A stretch of 64,000 bases of DNA from Ichthyophonus hoferi (GCA_002751075.1 NAOQ01000186.1:13166-77165), one strand, 5' to 3'. Positions 12,781-28,500 are shown, numbered from the stretch's first letter. Made by a program: numbers and translations. The notes: generated by a model not told the origin, from the sequence alone.

Positions 12781-15700
12781 ATGCGTATTGTTGGAATTAA
12801 ATGTAGCTAAGCAGTTATTAGTGTTGTTTGCAGGAAAACGATTCTCAGAACACAGGCGCCTGTTCTCAAGTGCTAGTACTGATCTATCTAGACATTACAA
12901 TAAAGATACGATGATTATAGGAATACCGAACAAGTATCTTTTAATCATTAAAATAAATTATATATATATATAAGAAATGCAAAGATTTTGTTTCATAATG
13001 GTTGAAAAGTTATTAACATCTTTTCATTATTAGTTATTTTTGTTCCTTTTATCCTTTCCGTAACATGCGTTTATTGCGGGTGTCTATCATAACTCGGTTC
13101 ATCAATGTCAATGGGACCGATCGTAAAAATGCCGCTCACAAGACCACTAGAATTATCTGATCTCTCTATCTATTGACCAATAAATATACCCAATTAAGAA
13201 TGTTGTGCTGTCAACTAATAATGGATCAATCATTTTATGATCCGCTTGTCACCAGAACTTCGGCTGATCTACATACTCATCCGGAATTGAACGATCTTGT
13301 AACATGTCGCATAAGCTTCAGTTTGTCTATGTTTATGTGATAAATTAGGATGTACATTACAGTAGTCATAACTTTATTTTAGAGTTGACTTCAAAGAGTT
13401 CGAATTTCAGTGAATACAATACATTTTAAGCACATTGTGATTTAGATAGTTTGGGGAACTATTCTGATCTAGATAACATATATTCTAGGACAAAGATTTT
13501 AAATAAGCCTGGCATTAGTAAATTGGGAAGTTACTTTATTTCAGGAGATTCTTTAGAATTAAGAAATATACCCATCAATTCACTGTTCACAATGAACAGT
13601 TAAGTAAGCATTACATTACCTCCTGCGTAACTTATGGATAAGTAAATAGTAAGACAGACAGGTTTGACCAATTCTAGTTTCCCCTAAACTATATGACTAA
13701 AGTACAAAAAATAAGTCTGGATCAGTTTTTTATAATTCATTTAAAGTGTTAGTAAAATGCCCCTTTTGTGTAGATTATCTTTTTTCTGAATAAGAATCTT
13801 TTACATAGAACCCTGCTTGTAGGAAGAGAAAACTAACTAATTCAGTAGCTTCTAAAAAAAATCGGTCAAAGGTTTTAGGATGCAAGAAGGTATTAATTAG
13901 AGTTTTCATTAGACTCCTAGACATAATTTTACTGAAATACTTTAGGACTGTAGAGGTAGAGGCTCTCTCACTACTGCACCAGACATCGAGAGTATCAATT
14001 ATAGCAACACTGTCACACATTGCGAACTAGATGGGAATAACCTTAAGATAGGCTTACTGGAGGTTATTGTAGTCTAGCTCATAACAATCCTCAACCAGTT
14101 GTTGCTTTATATGGTATCTTGGGTAATGTTTAGTGAACTAGATTGGGAGATTATCAGCATAATCAAATATCAAATGGTGCTTTCACATTGTTGGAGGAAT
14201 GACCAAAAGAAGAGGTAATATGAGAGATCCTCTGGATAATAAAAAATTTACTAGCTTACATGAACTGACCACTACAATTAAGCAAACGTTTAAATTATTT
14301 ATTGGGAGATCAACATACAGGCTTCTACAGATGCCCTCTGGTAACTATAATATACTTCAAAAGCAATCAACCAACTAACAGCAACAGTTGCACTTCACAT
14401 TATAGTAGTTACAATACATAAATATCAATGCTAAGGGCATTTAAACCCTCTTAATGCTAGTGCTTGAGATATAACCCGCTTTACTAGGGACTCTGAGAGC
14501 AAAGGTCTAGGACAATATACAAAACCTCAAGATGTTTCACCTACCTAAGGATTATTGTTAAAATTTGGATTCCGATAGCATCAAGTGATCTACAGGACTG
14601 AACGGGTTTGCAAGAGCAAGCCTATACTCGCAACTTAACTCTGAACATAGACAATTAAACAGAAATATCCCGTAGGAAAAGTTGTGACTTTGCACATTAC
14701 ATTAGACTACGAAAATGATAATCGTTAATTCACAGCTATTCCTCTTATTTGCTACTCTTACAAATATTTATATCCTTAATTTTTCACTCAAGCTTCAAGC
14801 CTACCTGGCGTCCACCATATTCCTGTGTATAATATGTTGACAGGACATTTTTATTAGCTAACTAGTTATTATCTTAGGTAAGCAATAATTCACATTGGGA
14901 TATTATGTGAACAATAAAACAAATTATCAACTATTATTCACCACGGCAACAGAAGGGGGAAGAGAGCGTTCAGTATAATCATACCATGTATGTCGGTCGC
15001 TTAAGATAGGAGTAATTATTCTGACTAAAATGTGAGCACGACAAAAGTTATTGTTAGAGCTTCCAATATAGGGATATATATGATGCGAGAATATAGTCGC
15101 AAATGTTTTGTATACAAGAGTAGCAGGAGTAAAAATGCACAGCGCAAAAATGAATGACAAACTCCTTCTTTCATTTTTCTTCACAGTCATTACTCGCCAC
15201 TTGTAGCATGCAGATGCAGTGTCCCTATGATACTACAAACATATTAAGGAGATTAGTATATGATTTCCCAATCAATCGTTGGTAAACGAACAGTATTTAA
15301 TCGATCGGAAGAAGTTATTCAAAGGCATCATAGCTGAGGTCAGCATAAGGACAAGTTTTGTTTCATCAATTCGATATAGAATAAACACCAGCACAAAACA
15401 TGCAAGGCCACTTTACTTTAAAGAACACCAACGACTACCTAGACAGCAGGCGTAAATTTCGAGGAGGATATATTATGACACGTGTATAAAGGAAATATAG
15501 ATAGCGGGCAATCCCAGCCAAATAAAACAAAATGCACATAACAAGAGAATACGGGAGGGTATATGGAGGAAAAACCAACAAAAACAATAAAAAAGAAAAA
15601 TAAGGAAGAAGAAAAGAAGAGGCATATCTTGTTTAGGTGACGATAAATTAAGGATAATATTTAAATATAAAACATACTAACTAACAAAAAAGAAGAGAAT

Positions 15701-16540
15701 TCTTTGGTAGACATTGTGGAGTTGGATTAAAGAAGAGAAAGAGGAAAAGGAAAAAAGAAAAAATAGTCTAAGAAAACCATAGAACCGAGTACAGTGTTAA
15801 GTACCATGGTCGTATATTAGTACATACCTTTAACTATTCGTATAACATACCAAGGACACATACTATACTAATAACTAACTACACTAGCCATCATGAATTA
15901 GAACTGCAATGAGAACGTGTTTACTTTATGTAAGGTTAATAGAGTGCTTTCTAAATCGTACTATATTGTAAGTCTTATTTTATTTATATATGGAATGCAC
16001 TTATCAGATGCCATTATCCTTTATATATGTTTAAGTAACCAATAATAAATCCCATTACACCCTAAAATCATTAAGATATTACCCGTGTCATGAACGGGTT
16101 TTAGCCACCCGATAAAATCGCAACGCGCAAAAATACAAACATAATATCATTTATTTTCCCAGTAAAAATAACGTTTGTAGATGATGTTATATGGGCTGGA
16201 TAAGTCATATTTGCCTATATATTTATATTCACAGTTTGTGTGTAGAGTTTACATATAGATAAATTTTTTTTTTTCTCAAGGTGTGGATAGGAAGAAGGTA
16301 GTTTTTTTTAGGCATTAGACATTTTTAAATTTGGCTTACATTTGACTTAATATTGACTAACATAACTCGTACTTTACATATCTTCGATAAATGCAAATAC
16401 TATATATTTCTGTAATTGATTAGGTATGCGCGAAAGAATGGTATGTATAACGTTTTGGTAGATTAACTATGTTGATCTGAGTAAAGGGTACATAGTCCAA
16501 ATCACTTACACATATAGGCTTATTTACAATACATAATCTT

Positions 16541-16554
16541 TGCCACAGACAACT
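16541..16554 (+). promoter_or_regulatory. 3' splice site just upstream of the RBM5/10-like start codon
   Basis: TTTGCCACAG ends at 16549 and is followed by ACAACT and the ATG at 16555. It reads as a 3' splice site, implying that transcription begins further upstream in an unidentified non-coding exon. Confidence 0.5.
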
Positions 16555-19500
16555 ATGCCATTACACAATGATGAGGGCGAGAGCCCTCTCCGTCGTTCTG
16601 AACGTAGCCTCAGTTCAGACCGTCCTGCTAGTGATTCCGGTCGATGGAGCAGAGACAGAGATAGAGATAGAGAAAGTGATAGGGATAGGGTTAAGGAGAG
16701 GGAGAGAGATTGTGATAGAGATAGAGATAGAGATAGATATTGGGACAGAGATAGAGACTGGGATAGAGATAGAGATAGAGATAAAGAGCGAAGTCGATAC
16801 AGAGATAGAAATGAAAGCAGAGAGAGAGATAGAGAGCGCTACAGAGATAGAGACAGTTATAGAGAGGACAAGAGGGCAAGTGAACGTTATGACAGAGACA
16901 GGCGGCGTTGCCGGTCTCGTTCTAGTTCAGAGGTATTGTATTTGTATGTGTATGGGCATATTTTTATTGTTTGATGTTTTCCATATGGGTCAATAGTCGT
17001 CGTTAGTAATTCTCTTTCGCCTAAGAAATAAATGCAGCCAGTACACTAACCTGTGCGTATATATTTGATCTGCACACTATTTTAGAGGTACCTACACACG
17101 CATGATCCACAACTATAATTGTGGATGGGCGACTAATTAAGGCAGGGGCGGAAGTATATAGAAGGTGTATGGGCTACTGAGAGAAGGAAGAGGTGATTAT
17201 TATCATTAGAGATGGATAGCGATAGACAATCTGTTCAGAAAAGATATGTGGGGGGATTTCTGAAAGCATATAGAATAGAACGAGGAAGGAGATAGAGAGA
17301 TATATTACATAAAGAGAAAGAGAGAGACGGAGGGAAAGAAAGAAGGAAAGAAAGAGAGCAAATATAAGCGAGTAGAAGAGTGGAAGAATAAAATCTAATA
17401 ATTAGGATCAAGTATGAAAATGAAAGACATAAAAGAAAGGAGAAAATTAAACGAAGAAAGGGCGTTAGAGATTAGGCAAAGGATGTGCAGGCGAGGATAC
17501 ATGGGATAGCAGTACGTCAATCAATGCAATTGGCTTGTTTTCATCACAACGATTACCAATATAATGATATCTGTGGATAATTGATGTTCTTGTGAAGGAG
17601 TGCAAGACTGACTTGGCATGTGTTGGGGGGATATCCTTAGTCTCGGGCCAATATGCCAGTGTGGGGTGAGCCGAGTCGAATTGTCATGCTACGAGGGCTG
17701 ACTCCAACTACTACTGTAGACGAGGTACATGTTTGCATTCACTTAGCACCACATTGCAATGCTTTCCATCACCTCCAGACTGTATAACCTCTAACCATAC
17801 GGTATACACCACTACTCAGTGCCCTACCGTTTCTTATCTTCTTAATAAATATCTTGCGAGTGTAGTCATTGTATGCATGTATACACATATACATCGACAT
17901 CTACACGGGTATATGTATGTGTATATATAGGCATACATTTATTGATATGTACCCGCACGTATGTACACACACACCGAGCCAGAAGAATATAGGTATATAG
18001 GGAATATAGTAGCTGGCTGCAAGGGGCGTGATTTTAAGCTGATGAGTGTTTACACTTTTATATTTGTATACAAAAACACAGACATTGGGAATTGCTATAT
18101 ATAAGCAAGTGTCTGCTAGCAAAAGTACAAGCATAAAAGCTAATATATAGATTGGTAGTCGTGAGTGAGATATTGAAGGCAAGAGAAAGAGGGATGGGGA
18201 GAGAGAAAAAGGAGTGTCACGTTTGTTTTGTATTTTCGCTTTAAAGCTATGCTAAGTATCTATGTATTAACGCGTATATACAGTTGGGGCTGGCCGTTAC
18301 AGCCACAGCAGGGAGATCAGTGGTTGATATGCGATTAATTAAAGAAAAGAGCACAGGTGAGCTAGGACTGGTGTATTGGACTGGATAACTTCTTTACCTA
18401 TCTGGTTTTTTTGCTACTCTTTAGGTATTCTTTGGAGGTACATGTAATTATGTAGGTTCATAGATATGTATGACTTTATTTTCTTCTATGGTTAACCCTA
18501 TTATTACATCTGCATATTGTTTGTGAGTACACATATACATACTCGTGTGCTTGTTTTTAATATTTTTCTCTCTAGGTGTCATTGTCCTAGCCTATCTAAC
18601 CACACAGTGATGCTGTGAGCTTTCTAGCTTGTATATAGGCGAATAATATGGTCGGATAAGAATTAGTCTAGAGATATACCTTGGTTAACACTAGTGATTC
18701 TGACTAACATTTAACCCTGTGTAGGCCTGTCTCGTGGATTTGCATTTGTAGAATTTGTAGATGCCACAGAGGCGGCAAACTGGGTACTGGGTTGCAATGG
18801 TGGGTGGCTTCATAGCTATGTACATTGGTACTTTGCACATGATGTATATGCAAAGTATATATGTATATATGATAATATGTATGATGGTATATTTGAAATT
18901 AGGTATGATATAATGTATATAAGATAGTATGTTTGTATGATTGTATGTGTATTAGTATGTATGTATGTATGTATTTATGTAGGTGTGTGAGAGAATATAC
19001 AGGGTAGCCTATGAATCTTACTATAGTTGTATGATAGATAATACTTAAGAGTCCATATGGCGTCACATACACATCGTCATACATTTGATAGGCTTCCCTT
19101 ATATATATTCATATAATATGGTTGGAAAATGTGCTTGTAACAATATCAGACATAAAATGTAGTGTAGGTGATTGGTAGTATATAGCTACATAACTGGCCT
19201 CTACTACGGTTAGGATTCAATAACCAATTAGAGCTCAGTTATACAGTTATGATTGGTAATTAAATTGTTACCAACAGTGTACTACTAGTTATCATTAGTC
19301 CTTAGCTTACTTTTTTGTTATTATCTAATCAATTCATTTCATTGAGAACATAGATATAATCCAAATAATCGTAGAATATACGATTGTTATGTCCCATGCT
19401 ACCTTTGTCTAGTTTTGGAAGTCATGTATATGTTATCTAAATATTATTAATAATTAGTGTTCCTTTTTATATATCTCTCAAGGCGTGATACATATCCATG

Positions 19501-22500
19501 ATGTCACTGTTCGTATGGAGTTCAGTCATCTAGCAGATAGTAAAGGAGAAGATGATTGGATCTGTGCTAAGGTGAGAGGTGCAGGGATGGCATATGGGTG
19601 TTACTATAGGTTAAAGGTCAGAGGAGGAGTTAGTGGTGTCTGATTCAGATATTGTGATTGGTTCATAATTGCAAAATATCATTAGTTTCTGTTGGCACCA
19701 TCATGTTTAGCAAGCGTCTAAACTTAAACAAAGACACCCCTATCCCAGGGTATATAGATAGATATTTGGGTACAGGAGGAGTGGGAGGGAAGAAGAATGC
19801 TTTGCTAGTGACAGTCATTATTTATGTCCAGCAGTTGTTTTTTTGCTTATTAGTTGCAGACTGGCAGCATAGTGGGCATTCACAGCCCTTTAGTCACCCC
19901 CTCTCACCCTTTGCCCCAACTATTTACTATTTACTTTACCACCCAAATGGGGGACAACGGATTACCCTGGATGCGGAATAACCACTCTAGTTGTGCGATA
20001 TTAGATCCCCTGGTTGTGAGCTGAATATTTATATTGCAGATTATATATTCCCATACCATATAATATAATACAATATAATACTCCCAGGTGCGTGACAAAC
20101 ACCGCAGATACAGGGCAATTGCTACTTTCTAATTGTCTACTTAGTTACTAATGTGTTCTTCCCATTACCTATACATATACATTCTCTTTGTGTCTAATTG
20201 GTTATTGCTCTCTATTCATTCGTTTCTATTTCTCTACAGTGTACAGTTACGAATTTTGACCGACGCAATGCTTGCAGAAATTGCAACGCCACTAGAACAG
20301 GTAGGTGCACTTATGAAAACAATTATATATAGTATTATTATGCAAACACATTATATATATATATACGCATAGATAGGGTCAGATATGAACATAAACGTAA
20401 TTATAGACATAAACATAAGTATAAGTATAACTATAAATAGAAATATACCTATAAATATAAAATAACATAAATAGAAATAGAAATCTACGCACCAATCTGT
20501 ATATGTGTGTCCAGATACAGATAGATGTCAGATGACTTTGTTTACCTATGACTATTCTTAATGATCTCTTATAGTAAAGGAATATACAGTGCAATGAATA
20601 GCTCAGTAAAGTGGGCCTAGGAGTCGAGTACGGATATCAAATATAACAATTTGCACAAATACATCGAATATTTACAGCTAGATATTAGACAATCAATATT
20701 ATTTTGTATTAAGGCTAGTCCTTGCATCCTATAGGTCACGAGTCACGTACACCTACTGGAGCCTATGGTGCTACATCAGGACCGGGGGGTAAGGGTGGGG
20801 CTTCAACCAATCACGGTGACTTGGATGTGTCAATGAACCCTACTCCATTACTCTTACTAAGAGATCTGCCTGACACTGCATCACCGATCTCGGTATGTTG
20901 TTATACCCCACTCCCACCCTCCACCTTCCTCCTCCTCGTTATTGCATATAGTCATGACCATGATAATATTATCATTGCCACTATCACCTCGTTGGTAGCT
21001 TCATAAGTTGTTTCATCATCACACCATTAGAATTAACTGACTGACTGGTTGCAGTCTCAGTTAGGGGGTATTATGCGCACAGTGTATAGTGTATAGTCAA
21101 TGGACTAATCATTCCTTTTATATTTCAAGAACATATATGTCTCTATGTCTAGACACCCTCCCAAGTAATTTACTATGTACGAGGCTAACTGATTAATATA
21201 GTAAATATCTGCTAGATGTAGTGTGACGTGTAGGCAGACCTATATGTATTCAATCACATTACTGTGCTGTTAGTACGTCAATACACCTCTCCATGGTCTT
21301 GTCAAAAGAATCCTGAGGAAATGTCATTTCTCTGAGTATTTTTAAGCAGCATCTGTATTATTTATAATAGAACAAAAGAGAAAAAAATAGTTCACGACTA
21401 CATTACACTCTATTTTAAATACAAGTTTATTAATATTTATTTACTGGTTAGGTCTGATCACTTCGTACGAGTTAATAGGTACTCTAGCCAAGTTAGTAAT
21501 AGTGCAGTGCGAGCATTTCATCATATTTTAAGTCTGGTGTGGTATTTGTCAATGCATGGGTGATATGGTGTGAACTCCTACGTCATACCTACGTCATGTA
21601 TGCTATTTTCTTAAAATTTCACTCCAGATTTCCAATGAAGTGCGGCCACCCCATATCATAGACCAATGAACCACTGCTATTTATTTAATCTTTTGTTTTA
21701 TTGATGCATAATCATGACTTAGACCAATCATTGTCAAGGAATTACTATGGGTATCTCGATCATGTAATGTTTACCAGAAAAACAAAAAAACCAAAAAAAA
21801 CCAAGCAAACACAATGATGATTCCAATGCTATGTTATATGTTATACCATCTTGTTGTAAACTGACACCAATGGGGTCTTGGGCACTGTTTAACTCCCCGC
21901 TCTGACAGATCTATTCCCTGTTTGTGGCATATGGTAAGCATGTCAAGGATGTCAGGAGAATAGAGACTAAGGCCACCCATGTACCAATGGACTTTGCTTT
22001 TGTTGAGTTCTATACAGTGGATGTAGGTTTTCAAACGTATCCACCCACTATCCACTGCCTACTATCTTCATTTCCTAAGCCCCAAACAAATGTATACAGA
22101 CAGCACCACACACACCACCACACTATGCATAACAATCCCAATTCTTTCTCTGGCCCCAATACATATTTTGCTGGCCCGCCTTATAGGTTGTATTATTCTA
22201 TTGCTTATATCCAACATTATTTGCCTGTTATTGTGTTTATACATATGCATATGGAAAGGTAAATGTGAGTAGATCAGAAGGATGAATCGAAATAGAAGAG
22301 AGCGAGGAATAGCATTGGAAGGATAAAGAGCAAAGATAATACACATGGTGGGATGGGTTGGTAAACAGTGCTGGTATTAGGGGCAATACTATAAAGGCCT
22401 ATAGATAATGATATAGGATAGCAAGGATAGATATTACTACTGGAGGAGATTGTAATATGAAATGATAAGGGGTGGGGTCCAGTGCCCAGCTCTAGTTAGT

Positions 22501-25500
22501 TATACATATACTAAATATGGTGTAACGGGCCGGGCCGGGTCGGGCCAATGGATGAAACGAAACAGGATGCCACGCATGTAATGAGTATGATACCCACTGG
22601 GACAGTAAGTATGAATGGACAAACCGTTAGGGTTACCTATGGTAACAACAACTCTTTCTCCGACGGCAAGGCCGCAACAGGGTAAGTGTACGGCTAGTAC
22701 ATTTTCCTACTCCCTCTCCCTCTCCCTCTATCTGGGTCCCTTCCCTGGATCTCGAACACTTTTCTTTTTATTTCTTGTTGTAATCTTTACTACCTTACCT
22801 TAGTTTATTCCTTCTCCCTCACAATCATTGCTTTCCTGTTCTAGCTTCGTCCGTATCCTTGCATAGCATAACAACAAGCCTTCTCTTATTTACTATTAAG
22901 CCTACGATATAAAATAATTAGCATCAATGGCAGTTGAATCATGTTTTATGTTTGAATTTAGTGTAGCTATCACCATTATCTGTATTAGTTGGACATGTAT
23001 CATGATTATGCCCCTTGAATCCTCTTGGACTACTTTGTATAGACCTCTTGCATGATCTTTATGCACCCCTTCTTTGTTATTTTCTCAGGACAGAAAGTCT
23101 GACCCATGGCATATTGTATATGTGTAGGATAGGGGGTAGATATAGATAGATGTAGATGTGTAATAAATGTAATGAGTGTATAATATGTATCCTATAGCAA
23201 TGTAATATAATATCGTATAATGTACATGTATATCTATCTATACATACATACATACATACAGTTATATTAGTTCATCTTTAGACATATGGCTTCCCGTTGG
23301 CTGTTATTATGCGAGCCGTATTACGGGATTGAATGTTATAGAAGATTGCGGGTACCATCAGACAATTTCCGAGAGGTTATTCTGATTGGACACTAGGACC
23401 AATGATATTTGAGAGAATATAGCTAGTAGCCATCTCATAGTCCAATTATTTTCTAGTGTTGCAGCAGCAGCTATTGCAGCGGCCCAATGGGCATCAGGCA
23501 GCGGACAGCCAGAGACCACCGTCTATTGGGACAGTCATCTGTATGGTGACAGGTGAGTGAATAATATTTATAAGACAATTATGATTATATTTTACTATCA
23601 GATAAATACACTTTTCTTTTAAAATATACTTTTATCTCCTAACCAACTAGGCAGGCACAATCATTATAATACATTATTGCAATCTTTATACTGCTCTCTT
23701 TTTCACTTGAGCCACCCTACGCAATGTATTAGGTAGGACTTTCTTCAATCCAGCATTTTGTTGCAGTCACTTTATATCGATTATACCATTGGCCAAGTCC
23801 AATTACCGATTTCAGTAAACCAATCAAATGAGAGGAAATGGTGAAGAAAGGGACATGGAAGGCTATTCACACATTCACATCCTGTCATCTATCATCCACA
23901 GCATTGCCGCATATCTCCAGCAGTTAGAGCAGCAGGCAGGCCATGGTATGGCCCACGCAGCCCCCCTGACAGCTTACCAGTCCGCCCCCACCACCACCCA
24001 CAACCCTGATCAGAGGAGCTCTGTACCCTCTACAGCTCCGTCTCAGCCTATTACTACCTCCCAAACCCGATCCGAACCTGTCTTACAGTCCAAGGAGCTA
24101 GCGGCTGGTAGCGCTGTTGTCACGTATCCTGGTACACCTCTGTTTCTATCTATCTACCTATCTATTTATCTGTGCTATTACCTACTCTCTATCTATCTAT
24201 GAATGGCTTACTCTTGATTTCTCTCTTTCTTTCTTCTTCCCTTTACACCACTTTCATCTTGTAATAAAGAATCAAATATCATTCTACACATGCACCTCGC
24301 CTGTTGCCAGTGTGTATAAGTCTAAGTCTATTTCACTCTTTGTATCTCTATTTCTATCACATTACATTACGTTAGTGTCACGTAAACGCATATCTTTCCT
24401 TTCTCTCATTCATTCCATCTTTACTATTTTCCTTAAACTATTTTCAACTTCTTTCACTAATGCTATCTATTCTTTTTTTTATTTCCTTTATAAACCAATA
24501 CATGCATACATTGTCCACTGTTACTACCTATAGATCATATATATATATGTATGTCTGCACACGCCGTTATGTTCCTAAGTGCATTAAGTATATAACTATT
24601 AGAAAAAACTCCAGTGCCAGACTTGATCATATACTAACCTAGCTTTTCTTCGGTTGGACTCGATGTTGTTTTTGCACCATAGTAAAGCACACATACAAAT
24701 ATACACAATTACACTTCAAAGTACACTTACACATACATACCTATACATAATATCTATATACTATCCCACTATCCTACTACACACAAACGCCTATTAACGT
24801 ACAGCCCCGGAGCTTCAAACTGACCCGAGTACTGGCTATACCTATGAGATACATACCCGATACTATTATGACCAAACATCACAGTATTTCTATGATAGTA
24901 CACGCAATGCCTATCTTTATTATGACCCTGTCTCTAGCACCTATGTTCCAGCTACACAACAACAAAAGGATAGTAGGTGGGTGGGTTGGATCTGTAGTAT
25001 TTCATAATTGTATGTGTATATGTATATGTATATGTATGTCATTATGGTATGATATACCCACACAATCACATAAGGTCATGCACTAGAGCACATAGAAAAG
25101 GTAAAAAAAGAAAAGATGGTGGAGGAAGTCAGGAAGATAAATAATAGAAGTGCCATTTTACTTGCAATGGATTATAGAGACCGCACATGGACATCATTCC
25201 AGCTGGGTTTATTTTCTTATTATACCTAAGGAGAGAGAGTTATTAAACTAGTTTTTGTAGGATATATATGCAGTTCCATAACAAAGAAACCTATAGGGGC
25301 AGAGGAAAGAGAGCACATCCAAATCAAGTCATATATATAGACTGGGTACGTACTCAGATACTATCGCCAATCACCCATCTCCCTATGTACATACCTATAC
25401 ATGGTACATTGCCTATGCCACCCTGACTTATACCCAATCCCTTTACAGAGCTGAGGCAGGGCAGGCGTCTAACCCTTCCAGCACCACAACCCAGACCTCA

Positions 25501-28500
25501 GCAGTGGATAATAGTATGTATATCATCTTATTATATACCCAATTTTTCAATATTTTCTATTTTTGTTTCTTTTTATTTTTATTTTTATGACTTATATTCG
25601 TATATTGTCAAGTTAATAGAATGAATATGATTGGCTCGTCTTTCCACTGCCATTTTTATAAATGCTCATTTTGAGGTTGGGATTGGAGTGGTATGAGGTG
25701 GGTGGTAGCATGTAGTATAATATAGTATAGTATAGTATAGTGTATAGTGTAGTGTAGTATATAGTATAGTAAAGTATAGTGTATAGTGTAGTGTAGTATA
25801 ATAGTATAGTATAGTATATAAATTATAGTAAAGTATAGTGTATAGTGTAACGTAGTATAGTATAATATAGTGTAGTATATAGTAAAGTATAGTGTATAGT
25901 GTAGTGTAGTATAGTATAATATAGTGTAGTATAGTATAAATATAGTATAATGTAGTATAGTATAGTATAGTATAGTGGAGTATAGTATAGTATAATAAGT
26001 GAACCTATAGGAAAGAGATAATTATAGGCCTTAGAGGAAAATATACAAAGGCAGGGTGATATGATTGGGCTAAGATGCTTACGGTCACGTGATATTGGCA
26101 GCAACGACAAAGTCTGAACGAAAGATTGATGGCCCCAAGGATGCGAAACAGGTAATTGGTTATAGGCAGGACAAGGCATGGTAGGGGGGAGATGTGCAGC
26201 TGTCCAATCGCAATCTTGTATGTTGGGTACTACCATTATATATTATATGAGTGGCGGTGCCACTTAGCTTTAGAACAGGTTGATACACCAAAACATTAAA
26301 ACTGGCCCTGTGGTGCATGTATAATGCAATATGGCACTGTATAGTATCACATACCATAATATAAGACAATATAATATAACATAGTATAGCACAATATAAC
26401 ATAATATAGCACAATATAGCAATGTATAATGAGCAGATAGGCAGGGCAAAATGTCTCATTTCACATCTTATAGAGATCCCAGTAGGACTACGTCCAGTAC
26501 TAACCACCCCCCCTCCCCATCTCCTCACTGAAGATTGCCTTAGATCTTAAAAAATGGGAGAAGCAACAAGAAAAGGAACGTAAGAGAAAACAGAAATGCG
26601 AAAAGGCTATGGCTAAAGCCATGTTGGCTACCACCCCTGGAGCTACCACGGAGAATGGGGGTACTGGTAATGCCCAGGATGCACCCACGGTGCTGTCTAC
26701 ACCAGTCACCTGGACTCACCCAGCCGAAGAGACCGATGAAGGCACTACCCATGCCCAAGAACCATCTCAACCAAACGTAAAAATGTCTGCTGTGGGTGTA
26801 GTGGAGTGTTGTGTTATATTTCTGGGGGGAGGGTGTGTATATGTATAGGTGCCATATACCTATACAGGGGGAGGTGGTGATTGGCAGTTTATCAGTGGTG
26901 TGAGAGTGAGATTAGAGTGCACTTATATATATATACAACTGATATTATTATATTCGCACACAATACAATACTCAGCCTGTTTTGTTTTTTTTTTTTTGTT
27001 TTTTTTGTGTTACTGTTATTATCCCCACCCCCTTTTTATTTGTCGCTTTTTCTTAAATAGAAATAGCAATAGTTTCCAATGAAAAGGCGAGGCAGCCATT
27101 GTCTTTATGTGCATGCCTATATATATATATCTGCTAGTGCCCTCTCTATCGTCTCTGTGTACCACCTGTATCACCATCTCATTAGTCGTATGAGAATACA
27201 ATGGGTGGATGAGGCCACCTCAAGGGGCATCCACATGGTAAGTTTTATATACGTGAACCAACGTCACGTTGCCCTGAGTAATCTTGGTTTAACAGACCAA
27301 TCGCTATCGCTACTGTCCCTGGGTGGCCTTCGAGGCGGACCCCATTGGTGGGCGCTCTGCCAATCAAGTGCTGTTTTTCCTCCTACTGACTGTCTTGCCG
27401 TGATTGTATTTCTATGGCTTCGCTCTCCCTCTCTCCATGGCAACAACCAATTAGGTCATTGCTGAGCACCAGGATCCGACTGACGGCGAATGGGATGAGG
27501 CTACTCTGACACAGGTATATTGGCGAAGCACGCATCACTACCACCTGATAACTATAGTTTATGTCTCTATGGCTGTGTAGAGACTATCTATTAGTCTGCA
27601 TACACATACCTACCCTTATATAATGGCCTCTCTTCAAGTCTCCCATACCTGTCTCTCCCTTACCTATCATTTATTAACCTTCCCTTCCTGCTATACAGTA
27701 GTATATCTATTATTCACTTGCTGTACAAAATAGAAGCATGCTCTCTGTCTTTGTTTTGTTCTTCGAGTTTCTAGGAATTATTTGCCCAGGATTATCACAT
27801 ACCATAATAGGTTTAGGTTATAGGAAACAGAAAACATGTTATGGATGCACATAAGCAATGCATAATCCATAATCAGAGCCCCAATTCCTTTGATTTGGCC
27901 ACCCCTGCATGTATGGCTTTATACCAAGACAATAGTTCTTTGGCCTACACATACACATTCGCTAGCAATCCTTTGTGCTAGCCATTGGGCTTATACCGTA
28001 CCTTTCCCACCCTTACCTATCTAAGATGAGACAAGAGGCTGTAGAGGAGGTCCACCTGCAAACTGTGAAATGGGATGATCTACAGTGCCTGCTATGCAAC
28101 CGCAAGTTTAAAACAGCCGAGGTACTCACAAAACATATTGCCGTATCATCTCTCCACGCGGTATGCACCCCCACCTGGCCCATGTGACCCATGACACATT
28201 CTTCTTATTTCTTTATTTCTTTCTGTTTCATGCTATATATTCTTCCATGCCCCTCTATATTTCTTTATACCCCTTGCTTTAAGTAACATTCTTTATATTT
28301 ACAAGGATTTCTTTTGCACCTTTACTTTGTTTTTTAATATATTATAACAAGCAGTATACTTATTATGCACTTACACTGCAGACCAACCTGGAGCCTAAAG
28401 TGAACGAACTCTTAGATGTTCTTAAGGCTCAACACGAAGATGTAAGTTTTTATATCGTCGCGTCTGGCTTGTTGTTCTGTATTCTATTATGCTATACCAT

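Larger units (their letters stand above)
8346..16548. other. Long gene-poor stretch with decayed, unrecognised sequence
   Basis: About 8 kb without a gene I can support. Open frames are short and their codon patterns look random. At 12590-12780 a segment resembles 37640-37715 and may belong to a dispersed repeat. Frames at 11520-11765 and 13775-14020 (both minus) have a protein-like composition but match no family I recognise; they may be old transposon debris. The last few hundred bases probably carry the promoter and non-coding first exon of the RBM5/10-like gene, because a 3' splice site sits at 16549. Confidence 0.45.

Noticed and set aside
16568-16996. Alternative frame reading EIEIEI in RBM exon 1
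   Set aside because: Shadow of the GATAGA coding repeat; the Arg-Asp frame continues into RRM1 in phase.
24117-24533. 138-codon frame in an RBM5/10-like intron
   Set aside because: Low-complexity pyrimidine-rich translation (SLSIYLF type) within an intron bounded by well-supported exons.
25823-26236. 137-codon minus-strand frame rich in Tyr, Thr and Leu
   Set aside because: Translation of the TATAG minisatellite, not a protein.
27190-27240. Possible extra RBM exon reading MRIQWVDEATSRGIHM before a GTAAGT
   Set aside because: No acceptor in the phase required by the flanking exons, and no match to the family.
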